Assembly: GCA_022360575.1 (NCBI GenBank)
Contig: JAKSCO010000207.1
Span: forward strand, 1-58,276
Source of the DNA: Bacteroidales bacterium
Lineage (GTDB): Bacteria; Bacteroidota; Bacteroidia; Bacteroidales; UBA12077
Direction of reading: 5' to 3'
DNA length: 58,276 nt
Part shown: in pieces, positions 19,623-29,995 of the stretch
Numbering within the stretch: position 1 is the stretch's first letter
How the letters are laid out: every line of letters starts with the position of its first letter
Made by a program: the position numbers and the translations under genes
Notes under the pieces: model-generated
The model's database searches: none
The model's input: only the letters and a program-made list of their open reading frames with translations
Told to the model about the DNA's origin: nothing

Positions 19623-19628
19623 GATTAT

Positions 19629-21464
19629 ATGTGTGGAATTGTTGGATATATTGGGAATAAACAAGCTTACCCTATTTTAATTAATGGATTAAAAAGATTA
19701 GAATATAGAGGATATGATTCAGCAGGAATATCTCTGCTAGATAACGATGTTAGGATTTATAAACGGAAAGGAAAAGTTTCTGATTTAGAAAATTTTGTTT
19801 CTGATAAAGATATTTCAGGAAAAATAGGAATAGGACATACTCGGTGGGCAACCCACGGAGAACCTAATGATATTAATTCTCATCCACATTCTTCTATGAA
19901 TGGTTCTTTTGTAATTATTCATAATGGAATTATAGAGAATTATAGTAGACTAAAGAGAAAGCTTCAGGATAGAGGTTATACCTTCAAAACAGATACAGAT
20001 ACAGAGGTTCTGGCGAATTTAATAGAATACATTTATATTAAAGGAAAAGTTAGTGCAGAGATAGCTGTTCGTTTAGCTTTATCTAAAGTAATAGGTGCTT
20101 ATGGTCTTGCTATAATCTGTAAAGATGAGCCAGACAAACTAATAGCAGCAAGAAAGGGAAGCCCTCTCGTAATTGGAGTTGGGGATGGTGAATATTATAT
20201 TGCTTCTGATGCTACTCCAATTGTAGAGTATACTAAAAGTGTTATATATTTAAATGATGACGATGTTGCTATTTTAGGACAAGATGGATTAACTTTAAAA
20301 ACAATAAAAAATGATCAACTAACTCCTAAAATTCAGCATATTGATCTAGATATAGGAGAAATTGAGAAGAATGGGTTTGATCATTTTATGTTAAAAGAAA
20401 TATTTGAACAACCACGTTCTATTTTAGATACTTTTAGAGGAAGAATTTCTGTAGATAAAAATGAAATTCATTTAGGAGGATTACATGAAGTTTTCCCAAA
20501 ATTAGTTACAGCAAAGCGCATAATAATTATTGGTTGTGGAACGTCTTGGCATGCAGGTCTTGTCGGTGAATATCTGTTTGAAGATTTAGCTAGAATTCCT
20601 GTAGAGGTAGAATATGCTTCTGAATTCAGATATAGGAATCCAATAATTAATGAAGATGATATTGTTATTGCTATTAGTCAAAGTGGTGAAACTGCCGATA
20701 CTTTAGCTGCAATACGTTTAGCAAAGAAAGCTAATGCTACTGTAATTGGAATTTGTAATGTAGTAGGGTCTAGTATTCCTCGAGAGACAGAAGCTGGAGT
20801 TTACACTCATGCAGGAACAGAGATTGGAGTGGCTTCAACAAAAGCATTTACAGCTCAAGTCACAGTATTAACAATGATGGCTATAATGCTTGGGTATCAT
20901 AAGAAACAAATTACAGCAGAAGATTATAAAAGTTTGATTAATGAACTTAATGATATTCCGGCTAAAATAGAAAAGATATTAACTTATAATTCGAAGTATT
21001 TAGAAGTTAGTAAGCTATATAAGGATGCAACTAATTTTATTTATTTAGGTAGAGGATATCTTTTCCCTGTAGCTTTAGAGGGAGCGCTTAAATTAAAAGA
21101 AATATCATATATCCATGCTGAAGGTTATCCTGCAGCTGAAATGAAACATGGTCCTATTGCTTTGATAGATGAAAAAATGCCTGTTGTTGTTCTTGCAACA
21201 AAAGATAAGTCTTATGAAAAAGTTGTGTCAAATATACAAGAGGTAAAAGCAAGGAAAGGGATTGTTATTGCAATAGTTAATGAAGGGGATGAAACCATTA
21301 GTAAAATAGCGGATCATGTATTAGAAATACCAAAGTCTTCTGAAGAGTTAGCGGCTTTATTAACTGTTGTTCCTTTGCAATTATTATCGTATCATATTGC
21401 TGTCTTAAGAGAATGTAATGTTGATCAACCAAGGAATTTAGCAAAATCAGTAACTGTAGAATAA
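19629..21464 (+). CDS. glmS: Glutamine-fructose-6-phosphate aminotransferase (isomerising)
   Basis: 611 residues, the standard GlmS length. It makes glucosamine-6-phosphate for peptidoglycan and LPS. Residue 2 is the catalytic Cys of the glutaminase domain (MCGIVGYIG). HTRWATHGEP and HNGIIENY complete that site. Two SIS domains follow (IIIGCGTSWHAG, ISQSGETADTLAAI, GRGYLFPVALEGALKLKE, EGYPAAEMKHGPIALID), and the C-terminus LAKSVTVE is the conserved tail. Only 6 bases separate it from the upstream gene, so there is no room for a glmS ribozyme. Confidence 0.98.
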   Translation: MCGIVGYIGNKQAYPILINGLKRLEYRGYDSAGISLLDNDVRIYKRKGKVSDLENFVSDKDISGKIGIGHTRWATHGEPNDINSHPHSSMNGSFVIIHNGIIENYSRLKRKLQDRGYTFKTDTDTEVLANLIEYIYIKGKVSAEIAVRLALSKVIGAYGLAIICKDEPDKLIAARKGSPLVIGVGDGEYYIASDATPIVEYTKSVIYLNDDDVAILGQDGLTLKTIKNDQLTPKIQHIDLDIGEIEKNGFDHFMLKEIFEQPRSILDTFRGRISVDKNEIHLGGLHEVFPKLVTAKRIIIIGCGTSWHAGLVGEYLFEDLARIPVEVEYASEFRYRNPIINEDDIVIAISQSGETADTLAAIRLAKKANATVIGICNVVGSSIPRETEAGVYTHAGTEIGVASTKAFTAQVTVLTMMAIMLGYHKKQITAEDYKSLINELNDIPAKIEKILTYNSKYLEVSKLYKDATNFIYLGRGYLFPVALEGALKLKEISYIHAEGYPAAEMKHGPIALIDEKMPVVVLATKDKSYEKVVSNIQEVKARKGIVIAIVNEGDETISKIADHVLEIPKSSEELAALLTVVPLQLLSYHIAVLRECNVDQPRNLAKSVTVE

Positions 21465-21469
21465 AATAA

Positions 21470-21512
21470 TAGAGAAGGCTCTTTACAGAGGAGCCTCTTC
21501 TTATATTTTTCT
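21470..21512. terminator. Bidirectional terminator between glmS and ispG
   Basis: An AGAAGGCTC arm pairs with GAGCCTCTTCT across a short loop, with one bulge. It lies between two convergent genes with T-rich sequence on the plus-strand side. Confidence 0.7.
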
Positions 21513-21519
21513 TAATAGT

Positions 21520-23379
21520 TTATGAAGGTATTTCAATCCAGTCATTATATTTTTTTATTAGTTTTATAAGTTCCTCAACAGCTTTTTCTTCAGGAATATT
21601 TTTCTTAACAACTTCCTTTTTTTTATATAAAGTAATTCTCCCCGGTCCGGCACCAACATAGCCATAGTCGGCATCAGCCATTTCTCCTGGTCCATTTACG
21701 ATACATCCCATGATACCAATTTTTAAGTTTTTTAGATGAGATGTTTTTTCTCGTATTTTCTTTGTTGTTTTCTGTAAATCAAAAAGAGTCCGACCACAAC
21801 TTGGGCATGATATATACTCTGTTTTTGACATACGAACACGGCTAGCTTGTAGAATTCCGAAACAAGTACTGGCAATTTTATCTTCTTCTATATTTCCTGT
21901 ATTTTCAATCCATATTCCATCTCCTAATCCATCTAAGAATAAACCACCCAAATCACATGATGATTTTAGTTGTAAATCTTCTAAAATATTCTCATTATAA
22001 TTAGCTTTTATAATTACAGGATTCTTACACTCTAAATTCTTCAATTTTAAAAAAGCAGCTCTAAAATCAGCAAATAAATTCTTATTGGAACCCTCTAATA
22101 CTAAAACTAGATTTTTGAGATCTTTTATTTTTAATATAGATTCTTCATTTAATGAATCGTTGTTTATAATTAAAAAGTTTAGAATAGGAGATTTTTCTTG
22201 ATTTAAAAAACTATTTAGCGATAAAAATAGAGGATATATACTATTAGAAATATCCTTATCCGATTGGATGTTCCATACTTCTTCTGAAACAATATTTTTG
22301 AATTGTTCAGATATTTTTTGTTTGTCTTCTACGTATACAAAGTCTGAATTAATTCTTGATGATGTTGAACGAGAAATAACTATAGGAAGGTTATTTTCGC
22401 CAATGTTAAGAATCTTACTTGTTTCTCTCTTTGTGTACTCAAAGAAATCTAAACTTTCTGAATTTACAGGTTTAATTTTTTCATGATTCGATTTACTGGA
22501 TATGTAATTAATTAATTTCCTTGCAACAGGGATTTCTTTTTCTGGAGCCTCGGTTAATGACACACGAATAGTGTCACCTATTCCGTCTGATAATAGAGTT
22601 CCTATTCCTACAGCTGATTTTATCCGCCCATCTTCACCTTCTCCAGCTTCTGTTACACCTAAATGCAAAGGAAAATTCATTCCTTCCTTTCTCATTTTTA
22701 CTAACATCAGACGGTTGGCTTGAACCATAATACGCGTATTGCTCGATTTTAAAGAAACAATAATATTTGAAAATTTTTCTCGTATACAAATTCGAAGGAA
22801 TTCCATTGCTGATTCAACCATTCCTTCGGGGGTATCTCCGTATTTATTCATGATTCGATCAGAGAGAGAGCCGTGATTAACACCGATTCTAAGGGCGGTA
22901 TTATGTTTCTTGCAAATGGATAATAATGTTATTAGCTTATTTTCTATTTTCTTTATTTCTTGTATATATTCTTCTAAGTTAAGGTTGAGATCTGAAAAAT
23001 TAGCACGTTTGTCAACAAAATTACCAGGATTAATACGTACTTTTTCAACATGTTTAGCTGCAATAAAGGCTGCTTTAGGATTGAAATGAATATCAGCAGC
23101 TAGTGGAAGTTTAAATCCTTGATTTCTGAGTTCTTTTTTTATGTTATATAAGTTTTCTGCTTCTCGTGTACCTTGAGCGGTGATTCTTACCAGTTGCCCT
23201 CCAGCTTCGATGATTTGTTTTGATTGATTAACTGTTTCTTCAGTATTTAAAGTGTCTGTATTGGTCATTGATTGGATGCAAATCTTATGTTTACTTCCTA
23301 TATTGACACTTCCAATTGTTACTGTTTTAGTTTCTAGACGATTATATTTAAATAGATTAATGTATTCTTTGTATTTCAT
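21520..23379 (-). CDS. ispG: 4-hydroxy-3-methylbut-2-enyl-diphosphate synthase, long form
   Basis: 619 residues, an iron-sulphur enzyme of the MEP isoprenoid pathway. It is longer than the ~370-residue E. coli enzyme because an extra middle domain (roughly residues 290-500) is inserted between the TIM barrel and the cluster domain, as in plant and Bacteroidota forms. Barrel motifs: IQSMTNTDT, RITAQG, PLAADIHFNPKAA, KVRINPGNF, GVTEAGEGEDGRIKSAVGIG. Cluster domain: ISCPSCGRTLFD and GIMGCIVNGPGEMADADYGYVG. It is convergent with glmS and divergent from gldA. Confidence 0.97.
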   Translation of the reverse strand: MKYKEYINLFKYNRLETKTVTIGSVNIGSKHKICIQSMTNTDTLNTEETVNQSKQIIEAGGQLVRITAQGTREAENLYNIKKELRNQGFKLPLAADIHFNPKAAFIAAKHVEKVRINPGNFVDKRANFSDLNLNLEEYIQEIKKIENKLITLLSICKKHNTALRIGVNHGSLSDRIMNKYGDTPEGMVESAMEFLRICIREKFSNIIVSLKSSNTRIMVQANRLMLVKMRKEGMNFPLHLGVTEAGEGEDGRIKSAVGIGTLLSDGIGDTIRVSLTEAPEKEIPVARKLINYISSKSNHEKIKPVNSESLDFFEYTKRETSKILNIGENNLPIVISRSTSSRINSDFVYVEDKQKISEQFKNIVSEEVWNIQSDKDISNSIYPLFLSLNSFLNQEKSPILNFLIINNDSLNEESILKIKDLKNLVLVLEGSNKNLFADFRAAFLKLKNLECKNPVIIKANYNENILEDLQLKSSCDLGGLFLDGLGDGIWIENTGNIEEDKIASTCFGILQASRVRMSKTEYISCPSCGRTLFDLQKTTKKIREKTSHLKNLKIGIMGCIVNGPGEMADADYGYVGAGPGRITLYKKKEVVKKNIPEEKAVEELIKLIKKYNDWIEIPS

Positions 23380-23476
23380 TTTCTATTATATTTTATGCAA
23401 AAATCGTAAAAAATACCAATAAGGTAACAGAACTTCGAATAAAAAATTGAGAGTTGTTCCTTGTTTTGAAATTAAT

Positions 23477-23484
23477 TATTTTCG
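23477..23484 (+). promoter_or_regulatory. -7-like element upstream of gldA
   Basis: TATTTTCG, one base from TAnnTTTG, 18 bases before the gldA ATG. The -33 box is not clear. Confidence 0.35.
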
Positions 23485-23502
23485 TAAACAAATATTTGAG
23501 AT

Positions 23503-24411
23503 ATGTCTATAAAAGTAAATAATCTGACTAAGATATATGGTAAGCAGAAAGCTTTGAATAATATTAGTTTTGAGATAAAAACAGGAGAAGTTGTTGGTTT
23601 TGTAGGACCTAATGGAGCAGGTAAATCTACTACAATGAAAATTCTTACAGGATTTGTTCCTCAAACCTCAGGGAATGTTCTAATAAATGATATGGATTTA
23701 GGTTTAAAATCACAACAGATAAGAGAGAATATAGGCTATTTGCCTGAACATAATCCTCTTTATTTGGATATGTATGTAAAAGAATATCTTGAATTTGTAT
23801 CGGGGATATATAATGTAAAGAATGTAAAGTCGAGAATTAACGAAGTTGTAAAACAAACAGGTCTAGGTTTAGAGCAAAACAAAAAGATAGGAGCTTTGTC
23901 AAAAGGTTACCGTCAAAGAGTTGGTTTAGCTCAAGCGTTAATACATGATCCTTCGATCTTAATATTAGATGAACCAACATCAGGTTTAGATCCGAATCAG
24001 ATTATTGAGATACGAAATCTGATATCAGAAGTCGGAAAAGAAAAAACAATAATGCTTTCAACTCATATAATGCAAGAAGTTGAAGCAATTTGCGATAGGA
24101 TAATTATAATAAATAAAGGACAAATTGTTGCTGATGATTCGATACAATCGATTTTTTTACACGCAAAAGATAAACTTTCTACAATAATAGTTGAGTTTGA
24201 TAAAGAAATTGAAGAATGTGAATTAAGAAAAATTAAGTATGTTGATCAAATAGCTAAGGTTGGAGATAAAAACTGGTTAATTCAAAGTTCTTCCGAAGAA
24301 GATATTCGTCAATATATATTTAATTTTGCAGTAAATTCAGGTTTAGCAGTTTTATCAATGCAGAAAAAAGAAAAGAAATTAGAAGAAGTATTCCAAGAGC
24401 TAACACAATAA
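23503..24411 (+). CDS. gldA: Gliding-motility-type ABC transporter ATP-binding protein GldA
   Basis: 302 residues with one ABC cassette: FVGPNGAGKSTTMKIL (Walker A, ~33-48), IGYLPEHNPLYLDMYVKEYL (Q-loop replaced by a PEHNPLY form typical of GldA), LSKGYRQRVGLAQALI (signature) and LILDEPTSGLDPNQI (Walker B). A C-terminal extension of about 80 residues follows. GldA partners GldF and GldG in flavobacterial gliding; neither is in this window, so the partner genes or the role are uncertain. It sits upstream of metK, same strand, 132 bases apart. Confidence 0.88.
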   Translation: MSIKVNNLTKIYGKQKALNNISFEIKTGEVVGFVGPNGAGKSTTMKILTGFVPQTSGNVLINDMDLGLKSQQIRENIGYLPEHNPLYLDMYVKEYLEFVSGIYNVKNVKSRINEVVKQTGLGLEQNKKIGALSKGYRQRVGLAQALIHDPSILILDEPTSGLDPNQIIEIRNLISEVGKEKTIMLSTHIMQEVEAICDRIIIINKGQIVADDSIQSIFLHAKDKLSTIIVEFDKEIEECELRKIKYVDQIAKVGDKNWLIQSSSEEDIRQYIFNFAVNSGLAVLSMQKKEKKLEEVFQELTQ

Positions 24412-24543
24412 AATATTTGAATTATTATAAGTAATTTGGGTTGAATTTAATACTTGTCTTTTAGGGAAGAATATTCGTTTTTATTAATTGATTTCTTTAC
24501 TTTTGATCATTTTAGAAATATTTACAAATTAATTAACAAAATT

Positions 24544-25809
24544 ATGGGATATTTATTCACATCTGAATCTGTCTCAGAAGGCCATCCTGATAAAATTGCT
24601 GATCAAATATCAGATGCTTTATTAGATGAATTCTTACGCCAAGACCCAGAATCTAAAGTTGCTTGTGAAACAATGGTAACTACAGGTTTGGTAGTATTAA
24701 GCGGAGAAGTTAGAACTAAAGCATACATTGATGTTCAGGAAGTTGCTCGAAGAGTTATTAAGCGAATTGGTTATACCAAGCAAGAGTATCGATTTGATTC
24801 AGAATCCTGTGGTGTAATTTCTACAATTCACGAACAATCGCCAGATATAAATCAGGGTGTTGTACGTGAAAAAGAAGAAGAACAGGGTGCTGGCGATCAA
24901 GGAATGATGTTTGGTTATGCTAGCAAAGAAACTGATGATTACATGCCTTTGGCTCTAGTTTTATCACATGTCTTATTACAAGAACTGTCTAAGATTAGGA
25001 GAGAAGGCAAAGAAATGACTTATTTGCGACCAGATTCAAAATCTCAGGTTACTATTGAATATGATGACAATAATGGACCTGTAAAAATAGATACTATTGT
25101 AGTATCTACTCAACATGATGATTTTGCTGAAGAAGAAGTAATGCTTCAGAAGATAAAAGATGACGTTAGGAACATCTTAATTCCAAGAGCAAAGATTCGT
25201 TTTCCTGAAAGAGTTCAAAAATTATTTACTGATGATTTTATTCTGCATGTAAATCCTACAGGTAAATTTGTTATTGGAGGTCCTCATGGAGATACTGGAC
25301 TAACTGGTCGAAAAATAATAGTTGATACTTATGGAGGTAAAGGAGCTCATGGAGGAGGGGCCTTTTCAGGAAAAGATTCTTCTAAAGTTGATCGTTCAGC
25401 TGCTTATGCAGCTCGTCATATTGCTAAAAATATGGTAGCAGCAGGTGTTGCTGATGAAGTTTTGGTGCAGGTTGCTTATGCTATCGGAGTTGCTGAGCCT
25501 GTTGGTTTATATATCAATACTTATGAAACATCTAAGGTGAATATGACTGACGGAGAAATTGCCAAAAAAATCAAAAAAATCTTTGATATGCGTCCTGCAG
25601 CCATTGTTAAACGATTTGGATTAAAGAATCCAATTTTTGAAGAAACAGCAGCTTATGGACACATGGGACGTGATTTTAAAGTAGAAAAGGTAACGGTATT
25701 TAAACCAGCAGACTGTTGTAGTGATACACCTGAAGAAAAAGAAGTTGAGTTTTTTGCATGGGAAAAGCTTGATTATGTTGATAAAATTAAAACTGAGTTT
25801 TCGATATAA
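24544..25809 (+). CDS. metK: S-adenosylmethionine synthetase
   Basis: 421 residues from ATG 24544. An in-frame TTG 90 bases upstream would add a non-homologous extension and was not used. It makes SAM from methionine and ATP. Motifs: [20 protein letters not shown] at the start, [12 protein letters not shown], the phosphate loop [18 protein letters not shown], and [14 protein letters not shown] from this enzyme is a co-substrate for the radical SAM protein at 53373 as for all other users. A terminator follows at 25837. Confidence 0.98.
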   Translation: MGYLFTSESVSEGHPDKIADQISDALLDEFLRQDPESKVACETMVTTGLVVLSGEVRTKAYIDVQEVARRVIKRIGYTKQEYRFDSESCGVISTIHEQSPDINQGVVREKEEEQGAGDQGMMFGYASKETDDYMPLALVLSHVLLQELSKIRREGKEMTYLRPDSKSQVTIEYDDNNGPVKIDTIVVSTQHDDFAEEEVMLQKIKDDVRNILIPRAKIRFPERVQKLFTDDFILHVNPTGKFVIGGPHGDTGLTGRKIIVDTYGGKGAHGGGAFSGKDSSKVDRSAAYAARHIAKNMVAAGVADEVLVQVAYAIGVAEPVGLYINTYETSKVNMTDGEIAKKIKKIFDMRPAAIVKRFGLKNPIFEETAAYGHMGRDFKVEKVTVFKPADCCSDTPEEKEVEFFAWEKLDYVDKIKTEFSI

Positions 25810-25836
25810 TTAAAATCTTAGTTTAAAAAGATAATG

Positions 25837-25873
25837 AAAGAGTTGTTAAATTTTTATAGCAACTCTTTTTTAT
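25837..25873 (+). terminator. Intrinsic terminator after metK
   Basis: Stem AAAGAGTTG with CAACTCTTT around a 14-base AT-rich loop, then a T-run. The stretch from here to gmd (25874-26090) shows no other recognisable feature. Confidence 0.8.
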
Positions 25874-26090
25874 TGTTGTTCCTATTTAAAGATTTATAAT
25901 AGAAGAATGAATATTGGGTTCATTGTAAATTGATTAAGGTTTTGGGGTGAGGTAATTTATCATTTAGTAAAGCAATAAAGTGTTTTATCTCAAACTTTAA
26001 CAATATTAGATTCAATAATACTTTTTATAAAGTAAGAATTTTAAATTCATTTTATATAAATTTAATAATTTTAATACGAAAATTTTAAGA

Positions 26091-27200
26091 ATGAATAAAG
26101 CATTAATAACAGGAGTTACCGGACAAGATGGGGCTTATTTGTCAGAGTTTTTATTAAATAAAGGATACGAAGTACATGGGATAAAACGACGAAGCTCTTT
26201 GTTTAATACAGCTCGTATTGATCATCTTTATCAAGACCCTCATGAAGCAAATAGTCGTTTTCATCTGCATTATGGTGATTTGACAGACTCTACCAATATT
26301 ATAGGAATTATACAGAAAATACAACCCGATGAAATCTATAATCTTGCGGCACAAAGTCATGTGAAAGTGAGTTTCGAAACAGCAGAATATACAGCCAATA
26401 CTGATGCTCTTGGAACATTGAGAATCCTTGATGCTGTTAGGTTGTTGGGCTTGGTTGATAAGACAAAAGTTTATCAGGCATCAACTTCCGAATTGTACGG
26501 AATGGTTCAAGAGGTGCCTCAATCAGAAACAACACCTTTTTATCCTAGATCTCCTTATGGAGTTGCTAAGCTTTATGCTTATTGGATAACAAAAAACTAT
26601 AGAGAAGCATATAATATGTTTGCTAGTAACGGAATTCTATTTAATCATGAATCTCCTATACGAGGAGAAACTTTTGTAACTCGAAAAATTACTCGGGCAG
26701 TTGCTCGTATTATTGTAGGCTTACAAGATAAAGTATTTGTCGGAAATCTATCGGCTCAAAGAGATTGGGGACATGCTAAAGATTTTGTAGAAGCAATGTA
26801 TTTAATGTTGCAGCATTCTCGTCCCGATGATTTTGTTATTGCAACAGGAATAACTACTTCTATTCGTGATTTTATAAAAATGAGTTTCTATGAAGCTGGT
26901 GTCGAAATTGAATTCTTGGGTGAAGGAATAAATGAAATAGCTAAAGTAAAATCGTTTAATAAAGGTCTTGATTTAAAAATAGGACAAGAAGTTGTTGCTA
27001 TTGATTCAAAATATTTTAGACCAACAGAAGTTGATATGTTAATTGGAGATCCCTCAAAAGCTATGAAAGAGCTAAACTGGCAACCTAAATATGACTTAAA
27101 GTCATTAATTAAAGAAATGGTTCATAATGATATTCAACTAACAAAAAAAGAGAAATATTTAAAAGATGGAGGTTATAAGATATTAAATTACAATGAATAA
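26091..27200 (+). CDS. gmd: GDP-mannose 4,6-dehydratase
   Basis: 369 residues, a short-chain dehydrogenase-type sugar-nucleotide enzyme and the first step from GDP-mannose to GDP-L-fucose. Motifs: [17 protein letters not shown] (NAD(P) site), [34 protein letters not shown], and the catalytic [10 protein letters not shown] (Tyr-x3-Lys). [18 protein letters not shown] and [13 protein letters not shown] are diagnostic for Gmd. It overlaps fcl by 8 bases. GDP-mannose for it would come from the manC product at 42163. Confidence 0.97.
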   Translation: MNKALITGVTGQDGAYLSEFLLNKGYEVHGIKRRSSLFNTARIDHLYQDPHEANSRFHLHYGDLTDSTNIIGIIQKIQPDEIYNLAAQSHVKVSFETAEYTANTDALGTLRILDAVRLLGLVDKTKVYQASTSELYGMVQEVPQSETTPFYPRSPYGVAKLYAYWITKNYREAYNMFASNGILFNHESPIRGETFVTRKITRAVARIIVGLQDKVFVGNLSAQRDWGHAKDFVEAMYLMLQHSRPDDFVIATGITTSIRDFIKMSFYEAGVEIEFLGEGINEIAKVKSFNKGLDLKIGQEVVAIDSKYFRPTEVDMLIGDPSKAMKELNWQPKYDLKSLIKEMVHNDIQLTKKEKYLKDGGYKILNYNE

Positions 27201-28278
27201 AGATAGTAGAATATACATAGCTGGTCATAAAGGTTTAGTAGGAAGTGCAATTTATGAGGTTTTATCGCAAAAGGGATATAAAAATATAATAACACGAAAT
27301 TCTTCTGAGCTTGATTTAAGAAGCCAAAAAGATACTGAGTTGTTTTTCGAAAAAGAAACTCCAGAATATGTTGTTATTGCAGCTGCAAAAGTAGGTGGTA
27401 TTATGGCTAATAATACATATAGAGCAGACTTCATTTACGATAATTTGATGATTCAGAATAATATTATAAATCAAAGTTATCAGCATAAAGTAAAAAAGCT
27501 CTTATTTCTGGGTAGTTCTTGCATATATCCAAAAAATTCGCCCCAACCCATAAAAGAACAATATTTGTTAAATTCCGAGTTGGAGTATACCAATGAACCT
27601 TACGCAATAGCTAAGATTGCAGGAATTAAAATGTGTGAAAGTTATAATCTACAGTATGATACTAATTTTGTTAGTATTATGCCAACAAACTTATATGGTA
27701 AAAATGATAATTATGATCTTGATAAATCTCACGTTCTTCCAGCTTTAATCCGAAAGTTTTATCTAGCCAAATGTTTTCATGAAAATAATATTCAACAAAT
27801 AATTGATGATTTAAAAAACAAACCAATTCAAAGTTGTAATTATGATTTAATAAAGAGTGATAATATTCCTAATATCTTAGCAAGATATGGAATCGAGAAA
27901 AATAAACAAGGAATTGTATCGGTTACTTTATGGGGAACAGGAAAACCTTTAAGAGAGTTCTTGCATGCAAAGGATATGGCTGAAGCGTCTGTTTATATAT
28001 TAGAGAATATAAATTTTAAAGATATAATTGAAGAAACATCGGAGATAAAAAATACACATATAAATATTGGAACAGGACAGGATATTACAATAAAAGAACT
28101 TGCTCAAATAGTTAAAGAAACAATTGGCTTTAAAGGTGAAATAAAATGGGATAGTTCAAAACCTGATGGGACTTATCGTAAATTATTAGATGTAACGAAA
28201 ATAAATTCATTGGGCTGGAAATATAAAATAAGTTTAAAAGAAGGAATTAGTGATATTTACAATAAATACCTTCAATAG
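27193..28278 (+). CDS. fcl: GDP-L-fucose synthase
   Basis: 361 residues. Epimerase/reductase converting the Gmd product to GDP-L-fucose. Seen: [10 protein letters not shown] (NADP site), [30 protein letters not shown], and the catalytic Tyr-Lys in [14 protein letters not shown], followed by [15 protein letters not shown] and [13 protein letters not shown]. It is about 40 residues longer than the E. coli enzyme because of a helical insert around residues 195-240, a variant seen in Bacteroidota. Its start lies within gmd and its stop is immediately followed by the APS kinase fusion gene. Confidence 0.95.
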   Translation: MNKDSRIYIAGHKGLVGSAIYEVLSQKGYKNIITRNSSELDLRSQKDTELFFEKETPEYVVIAAAKVGGIMANNTYRADFIYDNLMIQNNIINQSYQHKVKKLLFLGSSCIYPKNSPQPIKEQYLLNSELEYTNEPYAIAKIAGIKMCESYNLQYDTNFVSIMPTNLYGKNDNYDLDKSHVLPALIRKFYLAKCFHENNIQQIIDDLKNKPIQSCNYDLIKSDNIPNILARYGIEKNKQGIVSVTLWGTGKPLREFLHAKDMAEASVYILENINFKDIIEETSEIKNTHINIGTGQDITIKELAQIVKETIGFKGEIKWDSSKPDGTYRKLLDVTKINSLGWKYKISLKEGISDIYNKYLQ

Positions 28279-28968
28279 ATGACTCCTGTGTTACAGAAAC
28301 ATACAATAAAATTATTATGGATAATGATTTCGTCTATAATAATTAGTCTTATTGTCTATTTATTTATCCATAAAGTATCAATAGTAGCTTGTATAGGAGT
28401 AATAGATTTTTTATTAAAAAGTTTTCTCTATTTTCTTTATCAAAATAAGAAAAAGAGAATATGTCCGAGAGTATATTGGTTTACAGGATTGTCTGGGGCA
28501 GGCAAAAGCACTCTTTCCGAACATTTTTATCAATATCTCAAAGATAAAGGAGTAAAAGTTGAGCATCTTGATGGCGATTATATTCGAAATATCTTCCCTA
28601 AAATAGGTTTTACAAAGGATCAACGTATCCAACATATAAAAAGGGTTGCCTTTCTTGCAAGTAAATTACAACAAAATGGAATTACTGTAATCGCTTCGTT
28701 TATTACTCCATATAACCAATCTCGTGATTATATTCGAGAGGTTTGTTCTAATTATATAGAAATATATGTTTCAACACCCATAGAAGAATGCGAAAGGCGC
28801 GATGTTAAAGGACTTTATAAAAAAGCTCGTCGAGGCGAAATTTCAAATTTCACAGGAATTGATGATCCTTTTGAAATCCCAAAGAATCCAGAAATAATAA
28901 TTGATACTACCAATATGGAGATAGAAGATTCGGTAAAACAAATCATAAAATTTTCTAATAAAATCTGA
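28279..28968 (+). CDS. DUF2061 membrane segment fused to APS kinase (CysC-like)
   Basis: 229 residues in two parts. Residues ~1-60 form two hydrophobic helices in the DUF2061 pattern (KLLWIMISSIIISLIVY, then the CIGVIDFLLKSFLYFLYQ helix). Residues ~65-229 are an adenylylsulphate kinase: FTGLSGAGKSTLSEHF (P-loop), EHLDGDYIRN, GFTKDQRIQHIKRV, ASFITPYNQSRDYIRE, then the ECERRDVKGLYKKARRGEI lid and FTGIDDPFEIP. The enzyme makes PAPS from APS. It directly abuts fcl, and no sulphate-reduction genes are present. That favours PAPS supply for sulphated glycans or lipids over cysteine synthesis, which is inference. Confidence 0.88.
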   Translation: MTPVLQKHTIKLLWIMISSIIISLIVYLFIHKVSIVACIGVIDFLLKSFLYFLYQNKKKRICPRVYWFTGLSGAGKSTLSEHFYQYLKDKGVKVEHLDGDYIRNIFPKIGFTKDQRIQHIKRVAFLASKLQQNGITVIASFITPYNQSRDYIREVCSNYIEIYVSTPIEECERRDVKGLYKKARRGEISNFTGIDDPFEIPKNPEIIIDTTNMEIEDSVKQIIKFSNKI

Positions 28969-29533
28969 AAATGAAATCTAGAATTTGTTCTTGAATATTT
29001 GAAACAAATAAACTTCTGATGATAATTTCGCTTAGAAAATAAATAAAAATTATAAGAGTCTGATCTCTGAGTAATCATTTTATCCATCATCTTAAAATCC
29101 ATTTTGTATAAGTGTTTATCTTAATTAGATATTTGATGTTCCACGGGAAACATAGGAATTTTTCCCTTTTATTACGATCCTCTGAGTAAACGCATTTATA
29201 CCAAAAGAACATCAAAATGTATGGTAAAAAAGTTTCCTTTTACCTTATCCATTGCCAAAAAAGTAGCACGGTAACTCGGCTATCTTTTACTTTTTCGTCG
29301 CGTCTAAGACAAAAATTATTCATTTTTATAAATCTCTTCATCTTGAAATTCATTTAGGATTACTCGTGATAAGCAAATCGATCTTATGAGTTTCTTACAT
29401 ATCTTTTAATCTAAGTTTTTCATATTCATATCTTGATGTTGAAAATATATAAATTTTAATGATGACACAAAATTATGAGCGCTCTCCCTATTTTTATTCA
29501 AAACTACTTAATGGTTAATAATGAGCAACTTTA
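28969..29533. other. Gene-free stretch between the APS kinase fusion and the dyad array
   Basis: No coding region, RNA gene or mobile element recognised. It contains a 7-bp-stem hairpin GGTAAAA/TTTTACC at 29223-29244 without a T-run, and an imperfect palindrome at 29137-29152 that loosely resembles a ParB site. Confidence 0.5.
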
Positions 29534-29813
29534 GGGTGTCGACCGACACCCTATTGATCGTTCGAGACGCCCTTTAGGTTGTTCCCAACGAGCTTTTACT
29601 AGTTAGTTAACACCCTTTTGCCTGTTAATTGACACCCTTGGGGGTGTTAGTTAACGACCTATTGGTCGTTTTACACGGGCTTTTACTAGTCGATCGACGA
29701 CCTTTAACCTGTTAATCGACCCCCTATTGGCTCTTAGTCGACAAACTATTGGACGTCTCGAACTAGTTTTCGCCAGTTAATTAAACCTTTCAGCCTGTTG
29801 TTTGCAGGCTATT
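29534..29813. repeat. Degenerate ~22-bp tandem array rich in dyads (13 units)
   Basis: Thirteen consecutive units of 21-23 bases; starts include 29534, 29556, 29577, 29599, 29620, 29641, 29664, 29686, 29707, 29729, 29751, 29772 and 29793. The approximate consensus is GCCTGTTAGTCGACACCCTATT. Many units or unit junctions are palindromic: GGGTGTCG-AC-CGACACCC (29534-29551), ACACCC-TTGG-GGGTGT (29632-29647), AACGACC-TATT-GGTCGTT (29653-29670), GTCGATCGAC (29689-29698), GCCTG/CAGGC in the last unit. It is much richer in G+C than the surrounding spacer. It is non-coding and has no spacers between units. Confidence 0.75.
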
Positions 29814-29995
29814 GTTTGTTGAATGAATCTTGTTGCTTCTTTTGTAACAGGGGAATGCTTATTGAAATAAACATTTAGTTTGTTAATTGATGTCAGTTAC
29901 TTTGTTATAAAAAGAGTTTATTCAGAAATAAGGCAGACACGGTTAAATTGATAATCCAATAGATATTATTAAAATGTGTCTGTTTAAATACGATA
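29814..29995. other. Spacer between the dyad array and the PBP1A terminator
   Basis: No gene seen. CAGACAC (about 29934) and GTGTCTG (about 29979) could pair across a ~36-base loop. No T-run follows, so its meaning is unclear. Confidence 0.35.

Noticed and set aside
19623..19628. glmS ribozyme
   Set aside because: Only six bases separate the upstream stop from the glmS start, and the upstream coding region shows no such structure.
24454..24543. Upstream TTG start for metK
   Set aside because: The extra 30 residues have no counterpart in MetK, whose conserved N-terminus begins at the ATG at 24544.
29534..29813. CRISPR array
   Set aside because: The units are contiguous and degenerate with no unique spacers, and no cas genes are present.
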